A stretch of DNA of 64,000 nucleotides, from positions 19,101 through 83,100 of the forward strand of contig JAJZRG010000012.1 in assembly GCA_021802825.1 (NCBI GenBank), read 5' to 3'. The notes under the pieces are model-generated. The model worked only from the letters and a program-made list of their open reading frames with translations, made no database searches and was not told the origin of the DNA. The position numbers and the translations under genes were made by a program. Shown here one piece after another: positions 43,606 to 53,841 of the stretch; position 1 is the first letter of the stretch, and every line of letters begins with the position of its first letter. Origin of the DNA: Chloroflexota bacterium (lineage in GTDB: Bacteria > Chloroflexota > Limnocylindria > Limnocylindrales > CSP1-4).

Positions 43606-44321
43606 CCAAGCAGGTTGAGCCAGTGGCTGCGGCGGATGGGAGCAACGCCGCCCAATCGCCGACGATCCCCGACGACCCGCGCGCCGTGCGCGTCCGGCTG
43701 GCCGCGCCATCGCGCACCGGCGAGGAGCCGGCCATGCGCGTCGCGCCCGCGCCCGCGCCCGAGCCGCTGCGCACGACGAACCCGACAGTCGGCACAGGTC
43801 CCCTCGGTGGCGCGTCCATGACCCCAGAACGGCCGGGCGACGGTGTCCTTGCGCAAAGACAGGTCCTTGTGGACGGCGAGCTGAGCGACGCGTCGGTCCA
43901 GACCCTGGGCGCCGGCCGCCACGCGCTCCGCGAGGGCGGGGCCGTGACGCGGCTGGTCATCGAACCGGACACGCGGGGCGAGGGAGGCAGCCGCGTCCGC
44001 GAGGTCCTTGTGGACGGGTTCCGGTTCCTGGTGGAGACGGAGCCCGAGCGGATCGCCGCCCTGCGCGAGCGGGCGACCAAGGGACGCGCGACCGCAGCCC
44101 ACACCGGCCAGCTCCAGGTCAAGGCCATCATCCCCGGCAAGGTGGTGGCCATCTTGGTCGCGGTCGGGGACACCGTCACCGCGGGGCAGCAGCTGCTGGT
44201 TGTCGAGGCGATGAAGATGCAGAACGAGCTGCGTGCGCCGAAGGATGGCACCATCGAGCGCCTCGGGGTCGCGGTAGGTGTCAATATCGAGATCGGCGAC
44301 CTGTTGGTGGTGATCAGCTGA
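43593..44321 (+). CDS. Biotin carboxyl carrier protein
   Basis: 242 residues. C-terminal biotinyl domain ([20 protein letters not shown], then [11 protein letters not shown] with the biotinyl Lys in EAMKM, residues 209-213). The first 85 residues are a Pro/Ala-rich linker that looks disordered. Residues 89-165 are an extra domain ([30 protein letters not shown]) like the BT-type adaptor in actinobacterial/chloroflexal acyl-CoA carboxylases. Site 4 of the parS-like series is in the disordered part. Confidence 0.88.
   Translation: MAELTKQVEPVAAADGSNAAQSPTIPDDPRAVRVRLAAPSRTGEEPAMRVAPAPAPEPLRTTNPTVGTGPLGGASMTPERPGDGVLAQRQVLVDGELSDASVQTLGAGRHALREGGAVTRLVIEPDTRGEGGSRVREVLVDGFRFLVETEPERIAALRERATKGRATAAHTGQLQVKAIIPGKVVAILVAVGDTVTAGQQLLVVEAMKMQNELRAPKDGTIERLGVAVGVNIEIGDLLVVIS
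43845..43860. promoter_or_regulatory. parS-like site 4 (inside the biotin carrier gene)
   Basis: GTCCTTGCGCAAAGAC, one change, flanked by T/A, within codons 85-90 of the disordered linker. Confidence 0.72.
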
Positions 44322-44332
44322 CGGAGGACTGG

Positions 44333-46054
44333 GTGAACGACGAGGCGAGGGCCACCGCTGACGGCGCTGGTGAGGGCACGGGTGCCGCGAGCGGGGGAGG
44401 GGACCCGGCAGTCGAGCGCTGGCGTGCCACCACCCGAGCCAAGGCGGTTGCGGCGTCGCCCGAACGCCGGGACACGTTCACGACCACCTCGGAGATCCCG
44501 ATCGCGGACGTCTACACCGCTGCCGACGTGGCCGCACTCGACCCCGTCGCGGACCTCGGGCTGCCGGGCGAGTACCCGTTCACGCGGGGCGTCCAGGCGA
44601 CGATGTACCGCTCCCGCTTCTGGACGATGCGCCAGTACGCGGGGTTCGCCACGGCCACCGAGACCAACGAGCGGTTCCGCTATCTGCTGGAGCAGGGTCA
44701 GACCGGGCTGTCGGTCGCCTTCGACCTGCCAACGCAAATGGGCTACGACGCGGACGCGCCCGAGGCGGCGGGCGAGGTCGGCCGCGTGGGCGTGCCCATC
44801 AGCTCGCTCGCCGACATGGAGGCGCTGTTCGACCGGATCCCGCTCGGCAAGGTCAGCACGTCCATGACCATCAACGCGACGGCGCCCATCCTGCTGGCGC
44901 TCTACGTGGCGGCGGCTGAGCGCCAAGGGGTCGCGCGCGCGAGCGTCTCTGGAACGACGCAGAACGACATCCTCAAGGAGTACATCGCCCGGGGGACGTG
45001 GATCTACCCGCCCCGGCAGTCGATGCGCCTCGTGACCGACGTGTTCGAGTTCGCGTCCCGCGAGCTCCCCAAGTGGAACACGATCAGCATCAGCGGCTAC
45101 CACATGCGCGAGGCCGGGGCGACCGCGGCGCAGGAGCTCGCCTTCACCCTCGCCGACGGGATCGCCTACGTCGAGGCCGCCGCGGCACGCGGGCTGGCCG
45201 TAGACGCCTTCGCGCCCCGTCTCTCGTTCTTCTTCGCGGCCTGGTCGGAGCTGTTCGAGGAAGTCGCGAAGTTCCGGGCGGCACGCCGGATGTGGGCGCG
45301 GATCATGAGGGAGCGGTTCGGGGCCAAGAACCCCAAGTCGATGATGTGCCGCTTCCACACGCAGACCGCGGGCTCGAGCCTCACCGCCCAGTCGATCGAC
45401 AACAACGTCGTCCGCACCACGCTCCAGGCGCTCGCCGCCGTTCTCGGCGGGACCCAGAGCCTGCACACCAACTCGCGGGACGAGGCGCTGGCCCTGCCCA
45501 CCGTCGAGTCGGCCCGGCTTGCGCTCCGCACCCAGCAGATCATCGCCCACGAGGCTGGCGTCACGGAGACCCCCGACCCACTCGCGGGGAGTTGGTTCGT
45601 CGAGTCGCTGACGGAGGAACTGGAGGCCGCCGCCACGTCCTACCTGGCCGAGATCGACGCGATGGGCGGCACGCTGACCGCGATCGAGTCGGGCTTCCAG
45701 CAGCGGCAGATCCAGGAGTCGGCGTACCGCGTCCAGCGGGAGATCGAGCGCGGCGACCGGATCGTCGTGGGGGTCAACAAGTTCCGCGACGACGAGGCTG
45801 CGACCCGACCCGCGCTGCTGCGCATCGACCCGGAGGGGGAGCGGCGCCAGGTGGCCGGGCTCCGGCGCGTCCGCGACGAACGAGATCCTGCCGCCTGGGC
45901 TGCATCGCTGGCGCGGCTCGAGGACGCCGCCCGCGGCGACACCAACCTGCTCGAGCCCATCATCGAGGCTGTCGCCGCCTACGCGACCGTGGGGGAGATC
46001 TCGGACCGGCTTCGTTCGGTCTGGGGCGTCCACCGCGAGCTGATCACGGTCTGA
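44333..46054 (+). CDS. Methylmalonyl-CoA mutase, large (catalytic) subunit
   Basis: 573 residues from GTG 44333, 11 bp after the carrier gene. TIM-barrel mutase: [48 protein letters not shown], and the final [13 protein letters not shown]. Converts (R)-methylmalonyl-CoA to succinyl-CoA with adenosylcobalamin. The chain ends after the barrel, with no DxHxxG cobalamin-binding module. This is the split form in which a ~140-residue B12 subunit is encoded elsewhere; none occurs in the window. Confidence 0.94.
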   Translation: MNDEARATADGAGEGTGAASGGGDPAVERWRATTRAKAVAASPERRDTFTTTSEIPIADVYTAADVAALDPVADLGLPGEYPFTRGVQATMYRSRFWTMRQYAGFATATETNERFRYLLEQGQTGLSVAFDLPTQMGYDADAPEAAGEVGRVGVPISSLADMEALFDRIPLGKVSTSMTINATAPILLALYVAAAERQGVARASVSGTTQNDILKEYIARGTWIYPPRQSMRLVTDVFEFASRELPKWNTISISGYHMREAGATAAQELAFTLADGIAYVEAAAARGLAVDAFAPRLSFFFAAWSELFEEVAKFRAARRMWARIMRERFGAKNPKSMMCRFHTQTAGSSLTAQSIDNNVVRTTLQALAAVLGGTQSLHTNSRDEALALPTVESARLALRTQQIIAHEAGVTETPDPLAGSWFVESLTEELEAAATSYLAEIDAMGGTLTAIESGFQQRQIQESAYRVQREIERGDRIVVGVNKFRDDEAATRPALLRIDPEGERRQVAGLRRVRDERDPAAWAASLARLEDAARGDTNLLEPIIEAVAAYATVGEISDRLRSVWGVHRELITV

Positions 46055-46065
46055 GGAGGCGCGTC

Positions 46066-46533
46066 ATGACCGAATCGTCGCCGGCTGTCCCCGAGGGGGT
46101 TCGCAAGCTCGGCCGGGTGCACCACGTCGCGCTGGTCGTCCGCGACATCGAGGCTTCGCTCCGGCTGTGGCGCGACACGCTGGGCCTGCTGGTGGAGCTC
46201 GTCCTGCCCATCGAGCACGATCGGGTCACGATCGCGTTCCTGCCCGTGGGCGAGAGCAAGATCGAGCTCGTCCAGCCGACGGACGACACGACGGGCGTCG
46301 CCCGGTTCCTCGCCAGCAAGGGCGAGGGGTTCCACCACGTGTGCTTCGAGGTGGCCAACATCTCCGAGGCGCTGATGCGCCTGGAGATGGACGGCGTGGA
46401 GCTCATCGACAGCGTTGCCCGCAAGGGTGCCGAGGGTCCTGTGGCCTTCGTGCACCCGCGGTCCTGCCAGGGCGTGCTTGTAGAGCTGATCGAGGCGCCG
46501 GGTGGGCCGGCCTGGGCGGCGCTGGGCTACTAG
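46066..46533 (+). CDS. mce: Methylmalonyl-CoA epimerase
   Basis: 155 residues from ATG 46066 (GAGGAGG upstream). Glyoxalase/VOC fold in two beta-alpha-beta-beta-beta units: RVHHVALVVRDIEASLRLWR with metal His, KIELVQP, and GFHHVCFEVANISEA, then QGVLVELIE with the last Glu ligand. Interconverts (S)- and (R)-methylmalonyl-CoA to link carboxylase and mutase. Last gene of the operon. Confidence 0.94.
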   Translation: MTESSPAVPEGVRKLGRVHHVALVVRDIEASLRLWRDTLGLLVELVLPIEHDRVTIAFLPVGESKIELVQPTDDTTGVARFLASKGEGFHHVCFEVANISEALMRLEMDGVELIDSVARKGAEGPVAFVHPRSCQGVLVELIEAPGGPAWAALGY

Positions 46534-46572
46534 CGAGCTGCGGGCTGCCCGCCGCTGGTAGGCGACCGGGGT

Positions 46573-46588
46573 GTCTTTGCGCAAGGAC
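46573..46588. promoter_or_regulatory. parS-like site 5 (3' of mce)
   Basis: GTCTTTGCGCAAGGAC, one change, in the convergent intergenic region after mce. Confidence 0.72.
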
Positions 46589-46618
46589 ACCACCTCGTCC
46601 CGTTGCCGCTCGGAGCGC

Positions 46619-46634
46619 GTCTTTGCGCAAGGGC
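46619..46634. promoter_or_regulatory. parS-like site 6 (3' of mce)
   Basis: GTCTTTGCGCAAGGGC, two changes, 46 bp from site 5. The two are too far apart to be a dimer operator but typical of clustered centromere sites. Confidence 0.65.
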
Positions 46635-46654
46635 ACCCCCGAGGGGCGGCCAGG

Positions 46655-47181
46655 CTAGACGAGGCGGATGTCGATCGCAGTCGCACCGATGCGCTGTGCC
46701 TCGCCTTCCAGCGCCTGGCGGGCAACGGCACCGGCCTGCTCTGAGAACAGCTCCACGGCGAGGGCCGCCCCGTCCGAGGTCCAGGTGCCTGCGACGCGAC
46801 CGCCAGCCAGGATGACGGGCGAGATCCAGCCGCCCGCGCGGTTCACGGCACCGCGCCGAGACGCATCCACGACCCACGAGTTCGCGGTGCCCGCGCCGAG
46901 CACGTACGGGTCGAAGGCAGGCAACAGCCGAACGAGGTCGGTCGGGCGCGTCACGGCAAGCTCGTCGAGGTCCGACGAAAGGGCGAGAGCCACGACGCCG
47001 TCGACCTGCACCCGAGCGAGCTCATCGCCGAGCGCTGACACCCACCGGCGCAGGTCGCTGGCCTTGGTCGCCCCGCGACTGAGCCAGCCGACGAAGTCGG
47101 CCGCGGTTGCCGGACGGCCGGCTCGATGAGGAACTGGCGCCGGAGCCGGAACGCGAGGACCTGGCCGACGGTCAGGCGCAC
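46655..47181 (-). pseudogene. Internally deleted winged-helix (AlkZ-like, HTH_42) protein gene
   Basis: The start ATG 47181 gives MRLTVGQVLAFRLRRQFLIE, the typical amino-terminus of the HTH_42 family (AlkZ-like DNA glycosylases and relatives). After about 27 residues the frame runs into the C-terminal part of the family in another frame (ATAADFVGWLSRG, then LLPAFDPYVLGAG and IDIRLV at the end). About 180-200 residues of the middle, including the catalytic QxQ region, are missing. A deletion with frameshift; it cannot make a working protein. Confidence 0.75.
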
Positions 47182-47187
47182 GACGCG

Positions 47188-47865
47188 TCAGTCCTGCTCG
47201 CAGGCGCACGCCGGGTGGCACCGGCGTTGGCGTCGGCGCATCCGCCACAGGACCAGCAGCGCGAGCGCGACCAGCCCCTGCCGCCAGATCCAGCCGCGGC
47301 CGCCGGGATCGTCAGCCCCCGGCTCAAGTCTCGACCCGTCGGCGGGACGGAGAGAGATGAGCGGCACCCACGCCGTGGCGTCGAGGATCTCCTCGTCCGG
47401 AGCGGTCACGGGGGAGGGGACAACCATCATCCCGGGCAGGCCCGTCGCTCGGACCAGCATTGGGATCATCCGCGCGCGAACCGCAGGGTCCAGGACCTCC
47501 TCGGCCGTCGCCGCGAAGACGCGCCCGGGCAGCTGGACCTCCACCGACGGGTTGGCCACGAGGTTCCGGTACCACTCGGTCCGGCGGCCGAACCCGGCCA
47601 TGATCCAGACCGCCCCGTCAGCGATGACGTAGTTCAGCGGGGTCTCGCGGATGAGCCCGCTCTTGCGCCCCCGGACGCGCAGCAGGAGGATCCAGCCGCC
47701 GATCGGGGTGGACACCCAGGCGGCGAGCCCGGCGTGGTGCGCGGGCACCATGAACCAGCGGTTGAGGCCCTTGAACAAGCTACGAAGGTAGGGCGATGCC
47801 GCGCTGGCGGCACCTCCGCTCGGCGGCTCGGGAAGCGGCGGGAATCGGCTGGCGCCGTCGGTCAT
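47188..47865 (-). CDS. F420H2-dependent nitroreductase-like protein (DDN family)
   Basis: 225 residues from ATG 47865. The core LLLRVRGRKSGLIRETPLNYV, IMAGFGRRTEWYRNLVANPSV and EVQLPGRVFAATAEEV is the deazaflavin-dependent nitroreductase fold. These enzymes reduce quinones or nitro compounds with F420H2. Unusually, a hydrophobic segment near the C-terminus (WIWRQGLVALALLVLWRM) followed by a Cys/Arg tail may anchor it to the membrane. Implies F420 synthesis elsewhere in the genome. Confidence 0.88.
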   Translation of the reverse strand: MTDGASRFPPLPEPPSGGAASAASPYLRSLFKGLNRWFMVPAHHAGLAAWVSTPIGGWILLLRVRGRKSGLIRETPLNYVIADGAVWIMAGFGRRTEWYRNLVANPSVEVQLPGRVFAATAEEVLDPAVRARMIPMLVRATGLPGMMVVPSPVTAPDEEILDATAWVPLISLRPADGSRLEPGADDPGGRGWIWRQGLVALALLVLWRMRRRQRRCHPACACEQD

Positions 47866-47948
47866 GGCTCGAATCCCCAGACGATGATGGCGATCCGGGC
47901 TTCCGCGGCCGCCCGGCAGAACGCGACAACCTTGCCCGCGACGGCGGC

Positions 47949-48829
<881 letters not shown>

Positions 48830-48833
<4 letters not shown>

Positions 48834-50014
48834 GACGCGGCTCCCTTCGCAGCCGCGACGGCCTTGGCCGCGGCCTCGTCGAGGCTATCGGCGGTCACGA
48901 AACGCGCCTCCTCGAGCAGCTTGGCGGCCTCGGCCGCGTTGGTGCCCACGATCCGGACGACCATCGGGACGTCGCGCTCCTGCTGGGCTCGCGCCTCGAT
49001 CAGGCCGCGGGCCACCTCGTCGCCCCGGGTGATGCCGCCGAAGATGTTGACCAGGATCGCCTTGACGTTGGGGTCGGCCAGGATCAGGCGCATCGCGGCC
49101 GCGACCCGGTCCGCCTTGGCACCGCCGCCGATGTCGAGGAAGTTGGCCGGCTCCCCGCCCGCCCGGTGGACGAGGTCCATGGTGGTCATGGCTAGGCCTG
49201 CCCCGTTGACCATGCAGCCGATGTCGCCCTCGAGCTTGATGAACGTGAGGTCGTACCGGCGCGCCTCCACGTCGGCGGGGTCCTCGGCGTCCAGGTCCCG
49301 CAGCTCCTCGAGGCCCTTGTGGCGCCCCAGGGCCGAGTCGTCGAGGGTGATCTTCGCGTCGAGGCAGACGAGGCGCTCGACCGGCGTGCCGTCCGCGTTG
49401 TGCTCGCGGATGACGGCCAGCGGGTTGATCTCGACGAGGTCCGCGTCGTTGGCGACCATCGTCCGGAGGAGGCCCTTGGCGATGGACGCGCCGGCCTTCC
49501 AGTGCCTCCCGAAGCCGACCTTGAAGGCGAGCTCGCGGGCCGCGTAGTCGGGCAGGCCCAGCAGCGGGTCCGCATGCTCGTAGACGATCGCGCCCGGGTT
49601 CTCGACGGCGGTCTGCTCGATCTCCACGCCGCCCTCGGCCGAGCCGATGAACATGAGCCGCTTGGTCGCGCGGTCCAGGAGCACCGAGAGGTAGTACTCC
49701 TTGACGATCTCGGCGGCCGGCGCGACCAGGACGCGCCGGACGGGCAGCCCCTTGATCTTGAGCGCGAGGATCTGGGCGGCCACGTCCTCGGCCTCGTCGG
49801 GGGTGGACGCGAGTCGGACGCCGCCCGCCTTGCCGCGGCCACCCACGAGCACCTGGGCCTTGATGACCACCTTCTTGGTGGCGTTCCCCGGGTCGGCGAG
49901 GAACTGGACGGCTGCCTCACGGGCCTGGGTTGGGGTCCGGGCGACGGCCCAGGCCGGCACGGGCAGCCCCTGGGCGACGAGCAGCGACTTGGCGTCGGCT
50001 TCGTGGATCTTCAC
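48830..50014 (-). CDS. sucC: Succinyl-CoA synthetase beta subunit
   Basis: 394 residues. ATP-grasp nucleotide-binding domain ([28 protein letters not shown]) and the ligase half with GGGAKADRV and [13 protein letters not shown]. Forms the alpha-beta heterodimer with sucD. Divergent from the isocitrate dehydrogenase gene across a 216-bp region. Confidence 0.96.
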
Positions 50015-50117
50015 GCGACGGGCGAGACCTCCGGGCGACGGAACGGGGAGCCATGTTCATGGCGACGGGCGCAGAACCGGATCATAGCCCGCGTGGCAGG
50101 GCCTCCCGGTGGCCGGT

Positions 50118-50198
50118 GGTCGCCAGTGGACAGGACAACCGGCCCTCGCGAGCCACGACGGGAGTAACGGCAGGTCGGCGCCAGTCCATCTGGCGACC
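50118..50198. promoter_or_regulatory. Separated inverted repeat between sucC and the isocitrate dehydrogenase gene
   Basis: GGTCGCCAGTGGAC (50118-50131) and GTCCATCTGGCGACC (50184-50198): matching arms with one extra base, 52 bp apart, between divergent TCA genes. Could be two sites of a regulator or a long hairpin in the icd leader. Confidence 0.4.
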
Positions 50199-50230
50199 GG
50201 TGGCCCCTCCCGCCTCGCTACAATCGGTCC

Positions 50231-51235
50231 ATGCCCTACCGAGTCACCCTCATCCCCGGCGACGGCATCGGCCCGGAGCTGGCGGAGGCCACCCGCCGTG
50301 TCCTTGACGCCTCTGGCGTCGCTTTCGACTGGGAGGTCCAGGACGCCGGCGAAGGCGTCATGGCGCAGTACGGAACCCCGTTGCCGGACCACGTCCTGGA
50401 GTCCATCCGGCGCAACAAGATCGCCCTCAAGGGTCCCATCACGACGCCCGTCGGCGCGGGTTTCCGAAGCGTCAACGTGGCCCTCCGCCAGACGCTCGGT
50501 CTGTACGCCAACCTGCGGCCGGCCCGCTCGATCAAGGGCCTCCAGACGCGCTACGAGGACGTGGACCTCGTCATCGTGCGCGAGAACACCGAGGACCTCT
50601 ACGCCGGGATCGAGCACATGGTGGGCCCGGATGCCGCCGAGAGCATCAAGATCATCACCCGCGCCGCGTCTGAGCGGATCGCCCGGTTCGCCTTCGAGTA
50701 CGCGATCCACAACGACCGCAAGAAGGTAACCGCGGTCCACAAGGCCAACATCATGAAGTTCTCGGACGGCCTGTTCCTCGAGAGCTGCCGCACGGTCGCC
50801 AAGGACTACGAGGGCAAGGTCGAGTTCGAGGACCGGATCGTCGACAACATGTGCATGCAGCTGGTCCAGAAGCCCGAGCTGTATGACGTGATGGTCCTGC
50901 CGAACCTGTACGGCGACATCGTCAGCGACCTGTGCGCTGGCCTGGTCGGCGGCCTGGGCGTCGCGCCCGGCGCCAACATCGGCGTGGAGGCCTCGGTCTT
51001 CGAGCCGGTCCACGGCTCCGCGCCCAAGTACGCGGGCATGAACAAGGCAAACCCGACGGCTCTGATCCTGTCCGGCGTCCTGATGCTCCGCCACCTCGGC
51101 GAGCAGGCGGCCGCGGTCCGGGTGGAGACGGCCCTGCGCGAGGTGATCGCGGAGGGCAAGGCCACAACTTACGACCTCGGCGGGCCCGCGGGGACCAGCC
51201 AGTTCGCAGACGCCATCATCGCGCGGCTCGGCTGA
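50231..51235 (+). CDS. NAD-dependent isocitrate dehydrogenase-type decarboxylating dehydrogenase
   Basis: 334 residues. [17 protein letters not shown] opens the IDH/IMDH fold; the substrate helix is [35 protein letters not shown] is isocitrate-type; [10 protein letters not shown] and [15 protein letters not shown] complete the active site, and [13 protein letters not shown] the coenzyme loop of NAD-type enzymes. Most likely isocitrate to 2-oxoglutarate. Length fits the IDH3-like class; homoisocitrate or isopropylmalate activity is less likely given the sdh genes next door. Confidence 0.9.
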   Translation: MPYRVTLIPGDGIGPELAEATRRVLDASGVAFDWEVQDAGEGVMAQYGTPLPDHVLESIRRNKIALKGPITTPVGAGFRSVNVALRQTLGLYANLRPARSIKGLQTRYEDVDLVIVRENTEDLYAGIEHMVGPDAAESIKIITRAASERIARFAFEYAIHNDRKKVTAVHKANIMKFSDGLFLESCRTVAKDYEGKVEFEDRIVDNMCMQLVQKPELYDVMVLPNLYGDIVSDLCAGLVGGLGVAPGANIGVEASVFEPVHGSAPKYAGMNKANPTALILSGVLMLRHLGEQAAAVRVETALREVIAEGKATTYDLGGPAGTSQFADAIIARLG

Positions 51236-51291
51236 GCGCCGGATACCGCACGGAAGCGACCCGCCGCGCGGGCAGGGAGTCAGGAGGATCC

Positions 51292-51678
51292 ATGCTGTTT
51301 CGGTACCGGGGCAGCGAGGGAATGCTCGCCTGGGCGTTCCACCGCATCTCGGGTGTCGCCATCTGGGCGTTCATCCTGCTCCACGTCCTCGACATCTGGC
51401 TCGCGAACGTCAACTACAAGCTCTACAACGACCTGCTGAGCCTGTACGGGAGCCCGGGCGGGCGAGTGCTGGAGACGGCGCTCGGGGCGGCCGTCCTCTA
51501 CCACGCGCTGAACGGGGTGCGGATCATCGTCATGGACTTCTGGCCCGCGATGACCCGCTACCACAAGCAGCTGTGGTACGCGAACTGGGTGCTGTTCACC
51601 GTGGTGGGCCTCGTGTTCGCGATCCAGATCATGGCGCCTGCCTTCGGGCTCCAGGCGCCGTTCTCGTTCGGAGGCTGA
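51292..51678 (+). CDS. sdhC: Succinate dehydrogenase cytochrome b556 subunit
   Basis: 128 residues from ATG 51292 (GGAGGATCC upstream). Three membrane helices; HRISG in the first is the quinone-site motif of SdhC, and VLYHALNGVRIIV carries the heme-ligand His. Anchors the complex with SdhD. Confidence 0.92.
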   Translation: MLFRYRGSEGMLAWAFHRISGVAIWAFILLHVLDIWLANVNYKLYNDLLSLYGSPGGRVLETALGAAVLYHALNGVRIIVMDFWPAMTRYHKQLWYANWVLFTVVGLVFAIQIMAPAFGLQAPFSFGG

Positions 51679-51682
51679 TGCG

Positions 51683-52081
51683 ATGGCCCGGATCACCCGC
51701 GCCGGCAGCAGCGCCCGGCCCATGACCGGCGGCTTCGAGCTCGCCGTCTGGTACCTCATGCGCCTCACCGCGCTGGCCCTGTTCGTGCTCGTGCTCGCGC
51801 ACTTCACCATCGTCCACCTGATCTACGACCCGGCCGTCCAGCGGGCCGACTGGATCGCCGCCCGCTGGTCGGGCGCCGGCTGGCGAACGGTCGACGGGCT
51901 GATGCTGGCCGCAGTCGTGTTCCACGCCTTCATGGGCATGCGAACCGTGGTCAGCGACTACACCAAGGGCGGCACCCGCATGGTGCTGGTCATGGCGCTC
52001 TACCTGCTGGCCTTCCTGATCTTCGCGATGGGGGCGATGGCGCTCATCACGTTCCCCGACGCAACCCAGGTGCCCTCATGA
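51683..52081 (+). CDS. sdhD: Succinate dehydrogenase membrane anchor subunit
   Basis: 132 residues. Three membrane helices (YLMRLTALALFVLVLAHFTI, MLAAVVFHAFMGMRTVV, MVLVMALYLLAFLIFAMGAM), the second with a heme His (FHAFMG). The stop overlaps sdhA by ATGA. Confidence 0.9.
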   Translation: MARITRAGSSARPMTGGFELAVWYLMRLTALALFVLVLAHFTIVHLIYDPAVQRADWIAARWSGAGWRTVDGLMLAAVVFHAFMGMRTVVSDYTKGGTRMVLVMALYLLAFLIFAMGAMALITFPDATQVPS

Positions 52082-53826
52082 TCCGCGAGCACGAGGCTCT
52101 GGTCGTCGGTGCTGGTGGCGCCGGCCTGTGGGCCGCCCTCGAGCTGGCCAAGGCCGGCGTCGACTCAGCGGTCCTCACCAAGCTCTACCCGACCCGCTCC
52201 CACACCGGCGCCGCCCAGGGCGGCGTGTGTGCCGCCCTGGGGAACCAGGAGGAGGACCACTGGGAGTGGCACATGTTCGACACCATCAAGGGTGGCGACT
52301 ACCTGGTGGACCAGGACGCGGCCGAGGTGCTCGCCCGCGAGGCCATCGAGACGGTGATCGAGCTCGAGCACATGGGGCTGCCGTTCAACCGCACGCCTGA
52401 CGGCAAGATCGACCAGCGCAAGTTCGGCGGCCACACGCGCAACTACGGCGAGGGCCCCGTCATGCGGGCCTGCTTCGCCGCGGACCGCACGGGCCACATG
52501 ATCCTCCAGACGCTGTACCAGCAGTGCGTCAAGCACGGGGTGAAGTTCTACGACGAGTACCACGTCGTGGACCTCATGACCGAGGGCGGCGAGCTGGGCG
52601 ACGGCGGGCGCTGCGCGGGCGTGGTCGCCTACCGGATCGCCGACGGCGAGCTCGTCACGATCAAGTCCAAGGCCGTGCTCCTCGCCACCGGCGGCTTCGG
52701 GCGCATGTTCCGCGTGACCTCGAACGCCTGGAGCCTCACCGGCGACGGCGTCTCGCTGGCCTACCGCCACGGCGTCCCGATGCAGGACATGGAGTTCTAC
52801 CAGTTCCACCCGACGGGCATCGTGGGCATCGGGATCCTGCTCTCGGAGGCGGCCCGGGGCGAGGGCGCCTACCTGCTCGACAACGACGGCTTCCGGTTCA
52901 TGGAGCGCTACGCGCCGAAGCTCATGGAGCTGGCGCCGCGCGACATGGTCAGCCGGGCCATTGTCCAGGAGATCCGCGCCGGCCGGGGCATCAACGGGAA
53001 GGACTACGTCTACCTCGACGTGCGCCACCTCGGGCGTAAGAAGATCGACGAGAAGCTGCCCGACATCACCGACTTCGTGCGGGTGTACCAGGGCATCGAG
53101 CCCTACACGGACCCCATCCCGATCCAGCCGACGGCCCACTACGCGATGGGCGGCATCCCGACCAACCTCAACTCGCAGGTCACGCGGGACAGGCTGAACA
53201 CGGTCGTGCCGGGCCTGTACGCGGCCGGTGAGGCCGCCTGCGTCTCGGTCCACGGCGCCAACCGCCTGGGCACCAACTCGCTCGTGGACCTGCTGGTCTT
53301 CGGGCGCCGGTCGGGGCAGCAGATGGTCAAGGACGTCCGGGGCGTCGGCATGCCCGAGGTCGCGGCGGACGTGATGGAGCCCGTGCGAGCCGAGATCGAG
53401 GCCCTGCGCGCCCGGCCCAAGGGCGAGCGCAAGGAGGCGATCCGCAAGGAGCTTGCCGACGTGATGATGGACGACGCCGGGGTCTACCGCGACGCGGCGG
53501 GCCTCGAGCGAGCTCGCGCGAAGGTGGCCGAGCTCCGTGGCCGCTACCAGAACGTCGCCGTGGACGACAAGGGCACCACCTTCAACACGGACCTCCTCGA
53601 GGCCCGCGAGGTGGGCTACCTGCTCGACTGCGCCCAGACGATGGTTGCCGCCTGCATCAACCGCACAGAGAGCCGCGGGGCGCACAGCCGCGAGGACTTC
53701 CCACAGCGGGACGATGTCAACTTCCTCAGCCACTCCCTCGCGACGAAGGGCGCGGACGGGTCGGTCGAGCTGGACTACAAGCCGGTCACGATCACCAAGT
53801 TCCAGCCCAAGCCGCGCATCTACTGA
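52078..53826 (+). CDS. sdhA: Succinate dehydrogenase flavoprotein subunit
   Basis: 582 residues. FAD-binding VVGAGGAGLWAALELAKAG; TRSHTGAAQGG contains the His that covalently holds FAD; FHPTGIVGIGIL and RGEGAYLLDN belong to the active site; HYAMGGIPTN and ANRLGTNSLVDLLVFGR are conserved capping-domain boxes. Oxidises succinate to fumarate, passing electrons to SdhB. Confidence 0.97.
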   Translation: MIREHEALVVGAGGAGLWAALELAKAGVDSAVLTKLYPTRSHTGAAQGGVCAALGNQEEDHWEWHMFDTIKGGDYLVDQDAAEVLAREAIETVIELEHMGLPFNRTPDGKIDQRKFGGHTRNYGEGPVMRACFAADRTGHMILQTLYQQCVKHGVKFYDEYHVVDLMTEGGELGDGGRCAGVVAYRIADGELVTIKSKAVLLATGGFGRMFRVTSNAWSLTGDGVSLAYRHGVPMQDMEFYQFHPTGIVGIGILLSEAARGEGAYLLDNDGFRFMERYAPKLMELAPRDMVSRAIVQEIRAGRGINGKDYVYLDVRHLGRKKIDEKLPDITDFVRVYQGIEPYTDPIPIQPTAHYAMGGIPTNLNSQVTRDRLNTVVPGLYAAGEAACVSVHGANRLGTNSLVDLLVFGRRSGQQMVKDVRGVGMPEVAADVMEPVRAEIEALRARPKGERKEAIRKELADVMMDDAGVYRDAAGLERARAKVAELRGRYQNVAVDDKGTTFNTDLLEAREVGYLLDCAQTMVAACINRTESRGAHSREDFPQRDDVNFLSHSLATKGADGSVELDYKPVTITKFQPKPRIY

Positions 53827-53841
53827 GCGGAGGAGCACGAG

